Of a DNA stretch of 23,996 nucleotides, positions 16,325 to 23,996 are shown piece after piece. A program made the translations under genes and the position numbers. The number at the start of each line of letters is the position of its first letter. The first letter of the stretch is position 1. The notes beneath the pieces are model-generated. The model saw only the letters and a list, made by a program, of their open reading frames with translations, did no database searches and was not told where the DNA came from. This DNA comes from Bacteroidota bacterium (GTDB lineage: Bacteria; Bacteroidota; Ignavibacteria; Ignavibacteriales; Ignavibacteriaceae): contig JAUZPC010000005.1 of the NCBI GenBank assembly GCA_030706105.1, positions 1-23,996 of the forward strand. The letters run 5' to 3'.

Positions 16325-17848
16325 ATGTTTGATCCCAATTCTGAAATATTGCTAAGTATTATTAACCCGATTAGTGTTAACATTGAAAAACATCTGGGAC
16401 TTTATTATCCTCCTGAAAAATATAGTGAACTTTATATCCGTTTAGACTCAGCCGCCAAAGAAAAAGGATATAATGAATTAGAAGATTTTTTACATACTTT
16501 ACAAAATGAAGCATCTGTAATTAACAATATCGATCTACTGACAAGACATTTAACAATTGGAGAAACTTATTTCTTTAGAGAATCCGGCGTATTAGATATT
16601 TTCAAAAAAAATATCATTAATAATTCAAGACCCCTGAATATTTGGTGTGCAGGTTGCTGTACTGGTGAAGAAGCATATACACTTGCAATAATAATTAATA
16701 GTATTTTTGACTCCAACATAAGAAATTCAAAAATATTGGCTACCGATATTAATAAAGACTTTTTGAATAAAGCTTTGAGCGGCAGATACAGCAAATGGTC
16801 ATTTAGAAATATGGATGATAAAATTGTTGCAAAGTATTTTAACCGAATAGACGATAAATACTTTGAGGTTAGACCGGAAATACGAAAGCTTGTTAAGTTT
16901 GAATACATGAATCTTGCTGAGAATAATTTTTCCTCAAAATTAAATTTCGGACCATTTGATTATATATTTTGCCGCAATGTTTTAATGTACTTCGATAATG
17001 AATTACATGACAAACTTGTTACCTCCTTTTATAACTTATTAGCAGACGGCGGTTTTTTAGCCGTGAGCGTTGCAGAAGTATCTTTAATTAACGACAACCG
17101 CTTTGAAAAAATTTATTCAAACGAATCATTTATATTTAGAAAAAGTGTTAAGGAGCCGACGCTTCCATTATCTCCAATTCATAATATTAACAACAGAATT
17201 CCCCTGCCAATAATCAGGAACAATTCTAATTCATCATTTACAAGAAGCCCCGTTCCCGAGCATAACACAATTAGAAGGGGTAGTAAAGCAAGCAGTGAAG
17301 AACGGAAACAATCAATTGATGATGTTGACACTTCGTTTTATAATATACATAATGGATATGCTAAGGGCAGATATGCAGAAACGATTTCTATTATTTTAGA
17401 TATTATCCAGAAAGCTAATAAAAATAATACTCTTTTGCAGAATCATTCTGACGAATTATATTTAATGATTATTAAAAGTTATTTGAATATTAATAACTTT
17501 GATGAGGCCCTAAGATGGTGTACAAAAGGAATAGAGAATAACAGACTGCATCTCCCCTACTATTTAACACTGGCTAACATTTTTCAGGTTATTAATGAAA
17601 ATGAAGAAGCTATGAAGACTTTACAGACAGCAATATATTTAGACCCTGATAATATACTGGCCAACTTTAGTTTGTCTAACCTATACCGAAGAAATAATGA
17701 CAGTAGTTTGGCTAGGAAATACTTACTGGTTACGCTTAGAATACTGGAAAATTGCAGTCCGGATCAGGTTATTGAAGAATCAGAAGGTTTAACAGCAGGG
17801 GCAATGAGAGAAATGGTTATTTCATTCATTCAAAATATTAAAGAATAA
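16325..17848 (+). CDS. CheR methyltransferase with C-terminal TPR domain (WspC-like)
   Basis: CheR methylates glutamates of the receptor with S-adenosylmethionine to adapt signalling. The catalytic part (about 1-273) shows the N-terminal helical domain, the IGETYFFRES motif (79-87, with Arg85), the SAM loop IWCAGCCTGEEAYTL (106-120), ATDIN (139-143) and FCRNVLMYFD (215-224). A polar Ser/Asn/Arg-rich linker (about 275-330) leads to tetratricopeptide-like helices (about 340-475) and the C-terminal ESEGLTAGAMREMVISFI, a tail often seen in TPR-CheR proteins. The length of 507 aa is close to that expected of such fusions. The fusion is characteristic of the WspC type. It lies between the two cheW genes, in the Wsp gene order. 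Confidence 0.93.
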   Translation: MFDPNSEILLSIINPISVNIEKHLGLYYPPEKYSELYIRLDSAAKEKGYNELEDFLHTLQNEASVINNIDLLTRHLTIGETYFFRESGVLDIFKKNIINNSRPLNIWCAGCCTGEEAYTLAIIINSIFDSNIRNSKILATDINKDFLNKALSGRYSKWSFRNMDDKIVAKYFNRIDDKYFEVRPEIRKLVKFEYMNLAENNFSSKLNFGPFDYIFCRNVLMYFDNELHDKLVTSFYNLLADGGFLAVSVAEVSLINDNRFEKIYSNESFIFRKSVKEPTLPLSPIHNINNRIPLPIIRNNSNSSFTRSPVPEHNTIRRGSKASSEERKQSIDDVDTSFYNIHNGYAKGRYAETISIILDIIQKANKNNTLLQNHSDELYLMIIKSYLNINNFDEALRWCTKGIENNRLHLPYYLTLANIFQVINENEEAMKTLQTAIYLDPDNILANFSLSNLYRRNNDSSLARKYLLVTLRILENCSPDQVIEESEGLTAGAMREMVISFIQNIKE

Positions 17849-17854
17849 AAAGAA

Positions 17855-18391
17855 ATGGAAAATACTATAGTATTTAGAAAAGGTGATGAATCTTTGATAT
17901 TAAAAGAAAGAGCTGAAGCACTGGCAAAACCTCTTGATGATAACATTGTTAAAGGTGACATCGAAATTTTAAAATTTACATTATCAAATGAGATTTACGC
18001 TTTTGAAACAAAATACGTTAAGGAAGTGCTTGTGCTAAATGAATTGGTTCAGCTTCCATTTACACCCGACTTTGTAAAAGGGATAATTAGTGTCAGAGGT
18101 GAAATTATTTCAGTTTTAGACATTAAAAAATTCTTTAATCTTCAGTCCGGTGGGATTACAGATTTGAATAGAGTAATCATTTTGAGATTAAATGAAATGA
18201 CCTTTGGAGTCCTTGCGGATAGAATATTAGATGTTGATAATATTTCATCGAATGATTTGCACACAACTTTATTAAATTCAAACAGTATTTTAGAAGAATA
18301 TATTATTGGTGTAACCTCGGACCGTAATATAGTATTAAATGGTTTTAAATTTCTAACAGAAAATAAAATAATAGTATCTGATGAGCTATAA
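17855..18391 (+). CDS. CheW-like coupling protein, second of two (WspD-like)
   Basis: This is a 178-residue CheW with an N-terminal extension of about 33 residues (RKGDESLILKERAEALAKPL) that resembles the extension of WspD-type proteins. The CheW domain begins EILKFTLSNEIYAFETKYV and contains FVKGIISVRGEIISVLDI, with Arg81 at the position of E. coli CheW Arg62, and RLNEMTFGVLADRILDV. It starts 6 bases after cheR and is followed by the receptor gene after 18 bases. Having two CheW proteins of different type in one operon is normal for Wsp-like systems and suggests a mixed coupling array. Confidence 0.92.
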   Translation: MENTIVFRKGDESLILKERAEALAKPLDDNIVKGDIEILKFTLSNEIYAFETKYVKEVLVLNELVQLPFTPDFVKGIISVRGEIISVLDIKKFFNLQSGGITDLNRVIILRLNEMTFGVLADRILDVDNISSNDLHTTLLNSNSILEEYIIGVTSDRNIVLNGFKFLTENKIIVSDEL

Positions 18392-18409
18392 CTACAAGGA
18401 GATATCTCT

Positions 18410-20161
18410 ATGAAATGGTTTCTACATTTATCAATTAGAAGAAAACTATATATAGTATTTGCAGTAATTGGAGTACTGCTTTTCATAATTATAAATTTTG
18501 CTTATTCAGGAATAAAAAAGATTAGAGACAGGCAAGAAGTTATTCAGACAAATGTTTTTATGATTTCCAAACAATCCGTAGAACTTAGGTCTAATCTCAA
18601 TAGGCAGCGGGCATTAATCTTGGAAATGATGCTTTCTTCAAGCAGTATCAGACATGAACAATTAGAAAATCAAATGTTGCAGACTGCTAATGTCATTAAT
18701 TCTATTGCACAAAATCTTGACGATTTGACTTCAAAGAATCAGGTATTTAGTTCAAAAATTAAAGAACTTACAAGATTAGTTTATGAATATGAAACGCACC
18801 GAAAAGCAGAGTCGAATTTAATTATTGCAAATAAACTTAAAGATGCCCAATCCAGAAGTGAAAACACTGCTAAAGATGTATACGAAAGAATTAGATCAAT
18901 AGCACTTGATATTGATGAACAAACGAATGCCATTTTACAAAGAGACTTGGAATCTTCAAACTCCGAAGTATCCTATACTAACAAAGCCCTGATATCAATT
19001 TCTATTTTTGTGCTGCTTTCAATTATCTTCTGCGTATTTTACCTTGATAAAATTATAGCTAAGCCGACTTTTTTACTTAGAGACTATGCAAATAAAATTT
19101 CTGAGGGAGATTTATATATTGATATCAAGCCTATTGATAGAAAAGACGAAATCGGTAATCTATGGGGTGCTTTTATTAAAATGACTGATTCTCTTAAAGA
19201 GATAGCAGAAGTAGTAGATAAAGTTTCCGCAGGTAATTTGCATATTAATGCAGTACCAAAATCCTCTAAGGATGTACTTACTATTTCAGTTAACACAATG
19301 GTAGAAAAACTAAGACAAATTACGACAAGTCTTAAAGAAATTATAAGCACATTAGGGTCTTCATCTTCTCAGATTTTTGCATCTACGGCTCAACTGGCTT
19401 CAAGTTCCACTGAAACTGCAACCGCAATAGGAGAAACTACTTCCACCGTTGAAGAAGTTAAACGAGCATCTGAATTATCAAACAATAAATCCAAGGAAGT
19501 TTTTGATGTTTCTAACAAAGCGAATGATTATTCTGAATTAGGGGAAAGATCTATAGAAGAAACAAGGGCTGGCATAAATAACATAGGCGAACAGATGAGT
19601 TTAATTGCTGATAGTACAATAAAATTATCCGAGCAGAATAAAGCTATCTCAGATATTATTAATGCGGTTAATGATATTTCTGAGCAATCCAATTTACTTT
19701 CCGTTAATGCTTCAATTGAAGCTGCAAGAGCAGGAGAATTCGGCAAGGCCTTTGCAGTGGTAGCGCAAGAAATTAAAAACCTTACGGAACAGTCCAAATT
19801 GGCTACTTCACAAGTTAAGATTGTACTGAATGATATCCAGAATGGAATAAGCTCTACAGTTGCCGCCACGCAAAAAGGTGAACAAATTGTTGACCAAGGG
19901 ATTAAGCTGGCTGAACAATCAAGTATTTCCATTAAAAATTTAGCAGATACTGTTAATATCGCAAGAGATTCTGCTCTACAGACATCTGTCAGCAGTCAGG
20001 AACAAGTTGTCGGGATGGGACAAATTGCTTTAGCAATGGAAAATATCAGAACTGCGAGCACACAAAATGCCGCCACTACAAAACAGCTGGAAATTTCCGC
20101 CAAGCAATTGCAGGAACTGGGGTTTAAATTAAAAGAAATAATCTCAAATTTTAATGTTTAA
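18410..20161 (+). CDS. methyl-accepting chemoreceptor with tandem HAMP (WspA-like)
   Basis: This is the signal input of the operon, a 583-residue inner-membrane receptor. TM1 covers about 13-31, the periplasmic domain about 32-192 and TM2 about 193-212. The periplasmic part is helical, without aromatic-rich or Cys features, and fits a four-helix-bundle sensor. The HAMP region (214-267) is followed by a second HAMP-like unit (about 268-312, EVVDKVSAGNLHINAVP). The signalling hairpin (about 320-578) has the tip SEQSNLLSVNASIEAARAGE with Glu437-Ala-Ala-Arg440, the standard CheA/CheW-contact region. No C-terminal NWETF-type pentapeptide is present, so CheR/CheB would not be tethered that way. AAGGAG at 18396-18401 is the clearest ribosome site in the operon. 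It corresponds to WspA by order. Confidence 0.94.
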   Translation: MKWFLHLSIRRKLYIVFAVIGVLLFIIINFAYSGIKKIRDRQEVIQTNVFMISKQSVELRSNLNRQRALILEMMLSSSSIRHEQLENQMLQTANVINSIAQNLDDLTSKNQVFSSKIKELTRLVYEYETHRKAESNLIIANKLKDAQSRSENTAKDVYERIRSIALDIDEQTNAILQRDLESSNSEVSYTNKALISISIFVLLSIIFCVFYLDKIIAKPTFLLRDYANKISEGDLYIDIKPIDRKDEIGNLWGAFIKMTDSLKEIAEVVDKVSAGNLHINAVPKSSKDVLTISVNTMVEKLRQITTSLKEIISTLGSSSSQIFASTAQLASSSTETATAIGETTSTVEEVKRASELSNNKSKEVFDVSNKANDYSELGERSIEETRAGINNIGEQMSLIADSTIKLSEQNKAISDIINAVNDISEQSNLLSVNASIEAARAGEFGKAFAVVAQEIKNLTEQSKLATSQVKIVLNDIQNGISSTVAATQKGEQIVDQGIKLAEQSSISIKNLADTVNIARDSALQTSVSSQEQVVGMGQIALAMENIRTASTQNAATTKQLEISAKQLQELGFKLKEIISNFNV

Positions 20162-20203
20162 TGATAATATTAAAATATTGCATACCATTCATGGAGCCCT
20201 TTA

Positions 20204-22522
20204 ATGGATGAAAATTTCTTAAAAAGGTTAATTGAGACTTTTAAAATTGAAGCTGAGGAGCACTATAATAATTTAGCAAACGGATTAATTACTCTTGAAA
20301 AAGTAAAACCCGGTGAAAGTTGTTTTGAGCTTGTTGAAACTTTGCATAGAGAGGCACATAGTTTAAAAGGAGCTGCAAGAGCCGTCAGCTTTACAGACAT
20401 AGAAGATGTTTGCAAAAGTTTGGAGTCTTTATTCTCTGCCGTTAAGAAGGATGCATTGGCTTTAAGCAAAAATGTATTTGCTCTTGCATTTATGGGTGTT
20501 GACCTTATTAAGGAAATGATCTATCTTAATCCTGTAGAAATTGAAGATGATACTAAACTTTTATCAGACACCTTTTCGTTAAAAGTATGGGAGTTGTTAA
20601 ATTTATCTGAAAATGAGACCTCTGCCCCCCCTGAAAAAACATTCACAACAAACGGTGACGCGGCAGTGAATGAAAATAATATTCCTGCTTATCTTGAGCT
20701 GAATGGAAATAGTGATTTTACATCAGCACAGTCTATACCCAATAAAGAGCAAATTACAACTCATTCTTCAAAAGACATTCAATTACAGGAGAATATAAGA
20801 ATTTCAGTGCAAAAACTGGATTCTCTCTATTTACAAGCTGAGGAGTTGCTTTCGTCAAAACTTGCCATGGAACAATTCAGTAAAGATTTACAGGAGTTGA
20901 GCGCTTCTATCAATAGTATAAAACTTGAACTTAATAAATCACAGAGTGCACTTCGTAGAAACAAATATCTTGTTGAGAGACAAAATGAATTTACTGATTC
21001 TTTTGGTAGATTCAGTGAAGTAATAATATCAATTGATAACCGTCTTAAGGTTCTTACTAAATCATCGGTTGAAAATACAAGGAAAACAGGGATTGCTGTA
21101 ACAGAACTTATGGATTCTGTAAAAGACATAATTATGTTTAAGTTCTCACATCTGTTGGATTTATTTCCAAAAGCTGTACATGACCTTTCGTCTGAATTAG
21201 GCAAAGACGTTGATTTTGTTATGTCTGGAACTGACATTCAAATTGATCGAAGAATTCTGGAAGGAATGAAAGATCCTTTAATACACATTATACGAAATGC
21301 CATTGACCATGGATTTGAGCCTTCTGAAGAAAGAGTTTCAAATGGAAAATCCCCTAAGGGAAACTTATCTATTTGTATTAAGCATGCTGAAAACAGGAAA
21401 GTTGAGATAAAGATATCTGATGACGGGAAAGGTATAGACATTGAGAAGCTTAAACATTCCGCAGTCAAAAAAGGCCTAATTTCACTTGAAAAAAGTAATG
21501 AATTAAGTGAAGATGATGCAATGCCGCTTTTATTTGTATCAGGAACTACCACAAAGAAAATAATAACTGACATATCCGGATACGGCCTTGGCATGGCTAT
21601 AGTAAAAGAAAAAGTTGATAAATTAAGCGGCACAATAAATATAAAGACAAAACCATTAGTAGGTACCGAGATAACCATTACGCTGCCCATCACATTAACA
21701 ATGCTGCGCGGGCTTGTTGTGCAGTGTTCAGACAGGCAATTTGTAATCCCTTCTAATTACATTAATAATGTAAATAGAGTCAGTGCTTCCAATGTAAAAC
21801 GGGTAGAGAATAAAAGTACCATAATATTAAATGATGTTCCGGTTACGTTATTATATCTATGTGATATACTTGGAATTAAAAAACATAAAACAACTGAAGA
21901 TAGTTCATTTGTCAAAATAGTTGTTATCACATTTTTTGACAAATTAATTGCTTTTGCAGTCAGTGACATATTGGAAGAAATTGAGCTTTTAATTAAGCCA
22001 TTGAATAAGCAATTAGCCAGAATTAAAAACATATCTGGTGCTACAATTTTAGGTAACGGGAAAATCGTACCTGTACTAAACATACCTGATCTGATTAAAA
22101 CTACTGAAAAAAGTTTTGGAAAGACAACAGATTTAACCTTGCAAACCAATGAAAGCGCCAGGGATATTTTAGTAGTAGATGATTCTATTACATCCAGAAT
22201 GCTGCTTCAAGATATACTGGAGACAGCCGGTTATAATGTGAAATCTGCTTCAGACGGTATGAATGCCCTTAAAATAATTAAGGAAAGTCATTTTGATTTA
22301 ATTGTTTCTGATATTGAAATGCCTTTGATGAATGGTTTCCAATTCACTAAATTAGTTAAAAGCATGGATAATTTAAAAGATGTTCCTGTTGTACTTGTAA
22401 CTGCCCTATCCAGAGATGAGGATAAAATAAAGGGCATGGACGCAGGTGCAAACGCATATATAGTTAAAAGTGATTTTGAGCAAAGTAACCTTTTGGAAGT
22501 TATATCGAGACTTTTACAATGA
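20204..22522 (+). CDS. CheA-type hybrid histidine kinase with C-terminal receiver (WspE-like)
   Basis: This is the central kinase, 772 residues and cytoplasmic. The Hpt (P1) domain has EAHSLKGAARA with phosphoacceptor His52. A low-complexity linker (about 135-195) replaces the P2 docking domain; a helical dimerisation part (about 195-310) follows. The ATPase core has the N box HIIRNAIDHGFEPSEER (361-377, Asn365), the G1 box SDDGKGID (405-412) and the G2 box GYGLGMAIVKEKV (459-471). A CheW-like P5 domain (about 498-635) ends the CheA part. The receiver (654-772) has the acidic pair Asp659-Asp660, phosphoacceptor Asp703 (IVSDIEMP), Thr733 and Lys755, so it should be phosphorylatable. The fused receiver matches WspE. 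The ATGA junction with cheB overlaps by four bases. Confidence 0.95.
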   Translation: MDENFLKRLIETFKIEAEEHYNNLANGLITLEKVKPGESCFELVETLHREAHSLKGAARAVSFTDIEDVCKSLESLFSAVKKDALALSKNVFALAFMGVDLIKEMIYLNPVEIEDDTKLLSDTFSLKVWELLNLSENETSAPPEKTFTTNGDAAVNENNIPAYLELNGNSDFTSAQSIPNKEQITTHSSKDIQLQENIRISVQKLDSLYLQAEELLSSKLAMEQFSKDLQELSASINSIKLELNKSQSALRRNKYLVERQNEFTDSFGRFSEVIISIDNRLKVLTKSSVENTRKTGIAVTELMDSVKDIIMFKFSHLLDLFPKAVHDLSSELGKDVDFVMSGTDIQIDRRILEGMKDPLIHIIRNAIDHGFEPSEERVSNGKSPKGNLSICIKHAENRKVEIKISDDGKGIDIEKLKHSAVKKGLISLEKSNELSEDDAMPLLFVSGTTTKKIITDISGYGLGMAIVKEKVDKLSGTINIKTKPLVGTEITITLPITLTMLRGLVVQCSDRQFVIPSNYINNVNRVSASNVKRVENKSTIILNDVPVTLLYLCDILGIKKHKTTEDSSFVKIVVITFFDKLIAFAVSDILEEIELLIKPLNKQLARIKNISGATILGNGKIVPVLNIPDLIKTTEKSFGKTTDLTLQTNESARDILVVDDSITSRMLLQDILETAGYNVKSASDGMNALKIIKESHFDLIVSDIEMPLMNGFQFTKLVKSMDNLKDVPVVLVTALSRDEDKIKGMDAGANAYIVKSDFEQSNLLEVISRLLQ

Positions 22523-23580
22523 TTAATAAAAAAATTAAAGTACTGATAGTTGAAGACTCAATATTATTTGTGACTATACTTAAGGAGATATTAGTTAAGA
22601 ATAACCATTTTGAAATTTGTGGAATAGTAAAAAACGGGCTGGCTGCTACAGAATTTGTAAGCAAAATGAGACCTGATGTAATTACTATGGATATAAATAT
22701 GCCTGTAATGAATGGTTACGATGCTACACGAGAAATTATGAGTACAAATCCTACTCCGATAATAATCTTAAGTGCTAATATTGATGAAACTGACATAAAC
22801 GATACATTTAAAGCATTGGAAGCAGGAGCCGTGGCTATTATTGAAAAACCTTCAGCCTGTGATAGTCCTGATTTTCATCTTTATGAGAAAAGGCTTGTTC
22901 AATTGGTTAGGTTAATGTCAGAAGTTAAAGTTGTTAGAAGAATAGACTATAAAAATAGGAGACGGGAGTACATTTCAAGAAGCTTTTTTTCTGATACTGA
23001 GATTAGCAATAATATTGAAGTTATCGGAATCGGAGCTTCAACAGGAGGCCCGGTAGTTATTGAAAAAATATTAGCCGGACTGCCAAAGGATTTTTCTTTT
23101 CCAATAGTTATTGTGCAACATATATCTAAAGGGTTTACAAAAGGTTTAGTTGAGTGGCTTAATCATAGCTCAGCAATACCGGTGAAACTGGCAGAAAATA
23201 ATGAAACAATAACTAAAGGAGTATGTTATGTCGCGCCTGATGATGCTCATTTAGGAATAATTAAAAACACACTAATGTTATCAGATTCAAAACCCCTTTA
23301 TAATATGCGTCCATCAGTGGGATTTTTATTTGCATCTTTAGCTAATAATTATGGAAATAAAGCATTAGGAATTTTGTTAACAGGTATGGGAAGAGATGGA
23401 TCGGAAGAGTTAAAAGCTTTAAGAGATACCGGGGCAATTACAATTGCACAGGACAAAGAATCAAGCGTGATATTCGGAATGCCGGGAGAAGCGATTAAAT
23501 TAAATGGTGCTTCTTTTATTTATACACCTGATAAAATAATTAATTTTTTAGAAGGACTGAATACCACTAAAAATAAATAG
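22519..23580 (+). CDS. cheB: CheB protein-glutamate methylesterase
   Basis: CheB removes receptor methyl groups and is activated by phosphorylation from the CheA-type kinase. The 353-residue protein has an N-terminal receiver (2-115) with Asp13, phosphoacceptor Asp58 (ITMDINMPVMNGYD), Ser85 and Lys110, and a C-terminal esterase (about 165-350). The catalytic triad is clear: Ser174 in GASTGG, His201 in VQHISKGFTKGLVEWL and Asp293 in LTGMGRDGSEEL. Another typical motif is VAPDDAHLGI. Length and layout are standard. It overlaps the kinase gene by four bases and corresponds to WspF. A hairpin covers its stop codon. Confidence 0.96.
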   Translation: MINKKIKVLIVEDSILFVTILKEILVKNNHFEICGIVKNGLAATEFVSKMRPDVITMDINMPVMNGYDATREIMSTNPTPIIILSANIDETDINDTFKALEAGAVAIIEKPSACDSPDFHLYEKRLVQLVRLMSEVKVVRRIDYKNRRREYISRSFFSDTEISNNIEVIGIGASTGGPVVIEKILAGLPKDFSFPIVIVQHISKGFTKGLVEWLNHSSAIPVKLAENNETITKGVCYVAPDDAHLGIIKNTLMLSDSKPLYNMRPSVGFLFASLANNYGNKALGILLTGMGRDGSEELKALRDTGAITIAQDKESSVIFGMPGEAIKLNGASFIYTPDKIINFLEGLNTTKNK

Positions 23581-23600
23581 AATTGATTTAACAATTCTAT
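23577..23600 (+). repeat. inverted repeat over the cheB stop codon
   Basis: ATAGAATTG (23577-23585) and CAATTCTAT (23592-23600) form a perfect nine-base stem with a six-base loop; the cheB TAG lies in the first arm. GGAG of the next gene begins four bases later. No T-run follows, so it is more likely an mRNA processing or translational-control structure than a full terminator. Confidence 0.45.
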
Positions 23601-23616
23601 ATTGGAGAATTTATTG

Positions 23617-23996
23617 ATGACTCTGGAAATACTAATTGCTGAAGATAGTCGGACTCAATTAGAACAGTTAAGATACATACTTGAGAGAAATGGTTATAAC
23701 GTAAGAGTTGCCAGAGACGGCAAATCTGCTTTAGAAATGATACGTGGATCCAAGCCGGATCTGCTAATTTCTGACATTATTATGCCTCAAATGGATGGAT
23801 ACACTTTATGTAATATCATAAAACAAGATCCTGATCTGAAAGATTTACCGGTAATGCTGCTTACTACTTTATCTGATCCACAGGATGTTATTAAAGGATT
23901 GCAGTGCGGTGCAGATAATTTTTTAACAAAGCCTTACAATGAGCCATTTTTGTTATCAAGGATTAAATATACTCTTATAAACCGTGAGATAAGAAA
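23617..23996 (+). CDS. receiver-domain protein, probable hybrid histidine kinase (partial)
   Basis: The frame is open from an ATG at 23617 to the right edge (126 full codons). GGAG at 23604-23607 supports this start; a TTG three bases upstream is the alternative. The visible part is one complete receiver: Glu9-Asp10 in LIAEDS, phosphoacceptor Asp53 (LISDIIMPQMDGY), Thr83-Thr84 and Lys105 (FLTKPY). The SDPQDVIKGLQCGADNFLTKPYNEPFLLSRI pattern is split by Asp53-distal helices in the way I know from hybrid kinases that follow cheB in similar clusters, where PAS or coiled-coil and kinase domains come next. WspR, the diguanylate cyclase of the Wsp system, also starts with a receiver, so a GGDEF output cannot be excluded. 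It is the last gene visible and presumably the operon's output. Confidence 0.85.
   Translation, partial: MTLEILIAEDSRTQLEQLRYILERNGYNVRVARDGKSALEMIRGSKPDLLISDIIMPQMDGYTLCNIIKQDPDLKDLPVMLLTTLSDPQDVIKGLQCGADNFLTKPYNEPFLLSRIKYTLINREIR

Noticed and set aside
21238..21693. 151-codon minus-strand frame inside the cheA-type gene
   Set aside because: Antisense to the ATPase domain with its conserved N, G1 and G2 boxes, so it is a shadow.

Overview
This is a strongly AT-rich bacterial window that is densely coded and mostly on the + strand. Several features suggest the Bacteroidota/Chlorobiota/Ignavibacteriota side of the tree, perhaps an Ignavibacteria-like organism: the low-GC codon use, a POT-type transporter, an NFACT/RqcH protein, secreted PepSY-like and DUF1579 proteins, and a Wsp-like chemosensory cluster with hybrid kinases. 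That placement is inferred from gene content and style, not measured. No rRNA, tRNA, CRISPR array, transposase or phage gene was recognised, and no gene-free stretch exceeds about 250 bases.

Layout. (1) 1-717, minus strand: the 5' part of a POT/MFS transporter, running off the left edge. (2) 811-4487: an NFACT/RqcH ribosome-quality-control factor, glucosamine-6-phosphate deaminase (nagB), and an orphan PAS histidine kinase with a four-cysteine cluster in its sensor. (3) 4697-5548: an unrecognised helical protein and a small secreted protein. (4) 5764-13827: a two-component system (OmpR-type regulator and membrane kinase), then a secreted PepSY-like protein, then a full tripartite RND efflux pump (TolC-like, adaptor, permease). 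This reads as one sensing-and-export locus. (5) 14069-15616: three small genes (secreted DUF1579 protein, cupin, VOC/glyoxalase-fold protein) separated by two clear hairpin terminators. (6) 15858 to the right edge: a chemosensory operon in the order cheW, cheR-TPR, cheW, mcp, cheA-REC, cheB, then a receiver-domain protein cut by the window end.

The most notable feature is region 6. The gene content matches the Pseudomonas Wsp surface-sensing system: two CheW proteins, a CheR with C-terminal TPRs, one MCP, a CheA carrying its own receiver, and CheB, with no flagellar gene and no free-standing CheY in view. At the place where Wsp has the diguanylate cyclase WspR there is an open reading frame that begins with a receiver domain most like those of hybrid histidine kinases, so the output may be a second phosphorelay rather than c-di-GMP. 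In region 4 the kinase and regulator overlap by one base and the efflux genes are tightly packed (14-base gap, then a 4-base overlap), so the pump is a plausible target of the two-component system, with the PepSY-like protein a candidate periplasmic accessory. These functional links are inferences from gene order.
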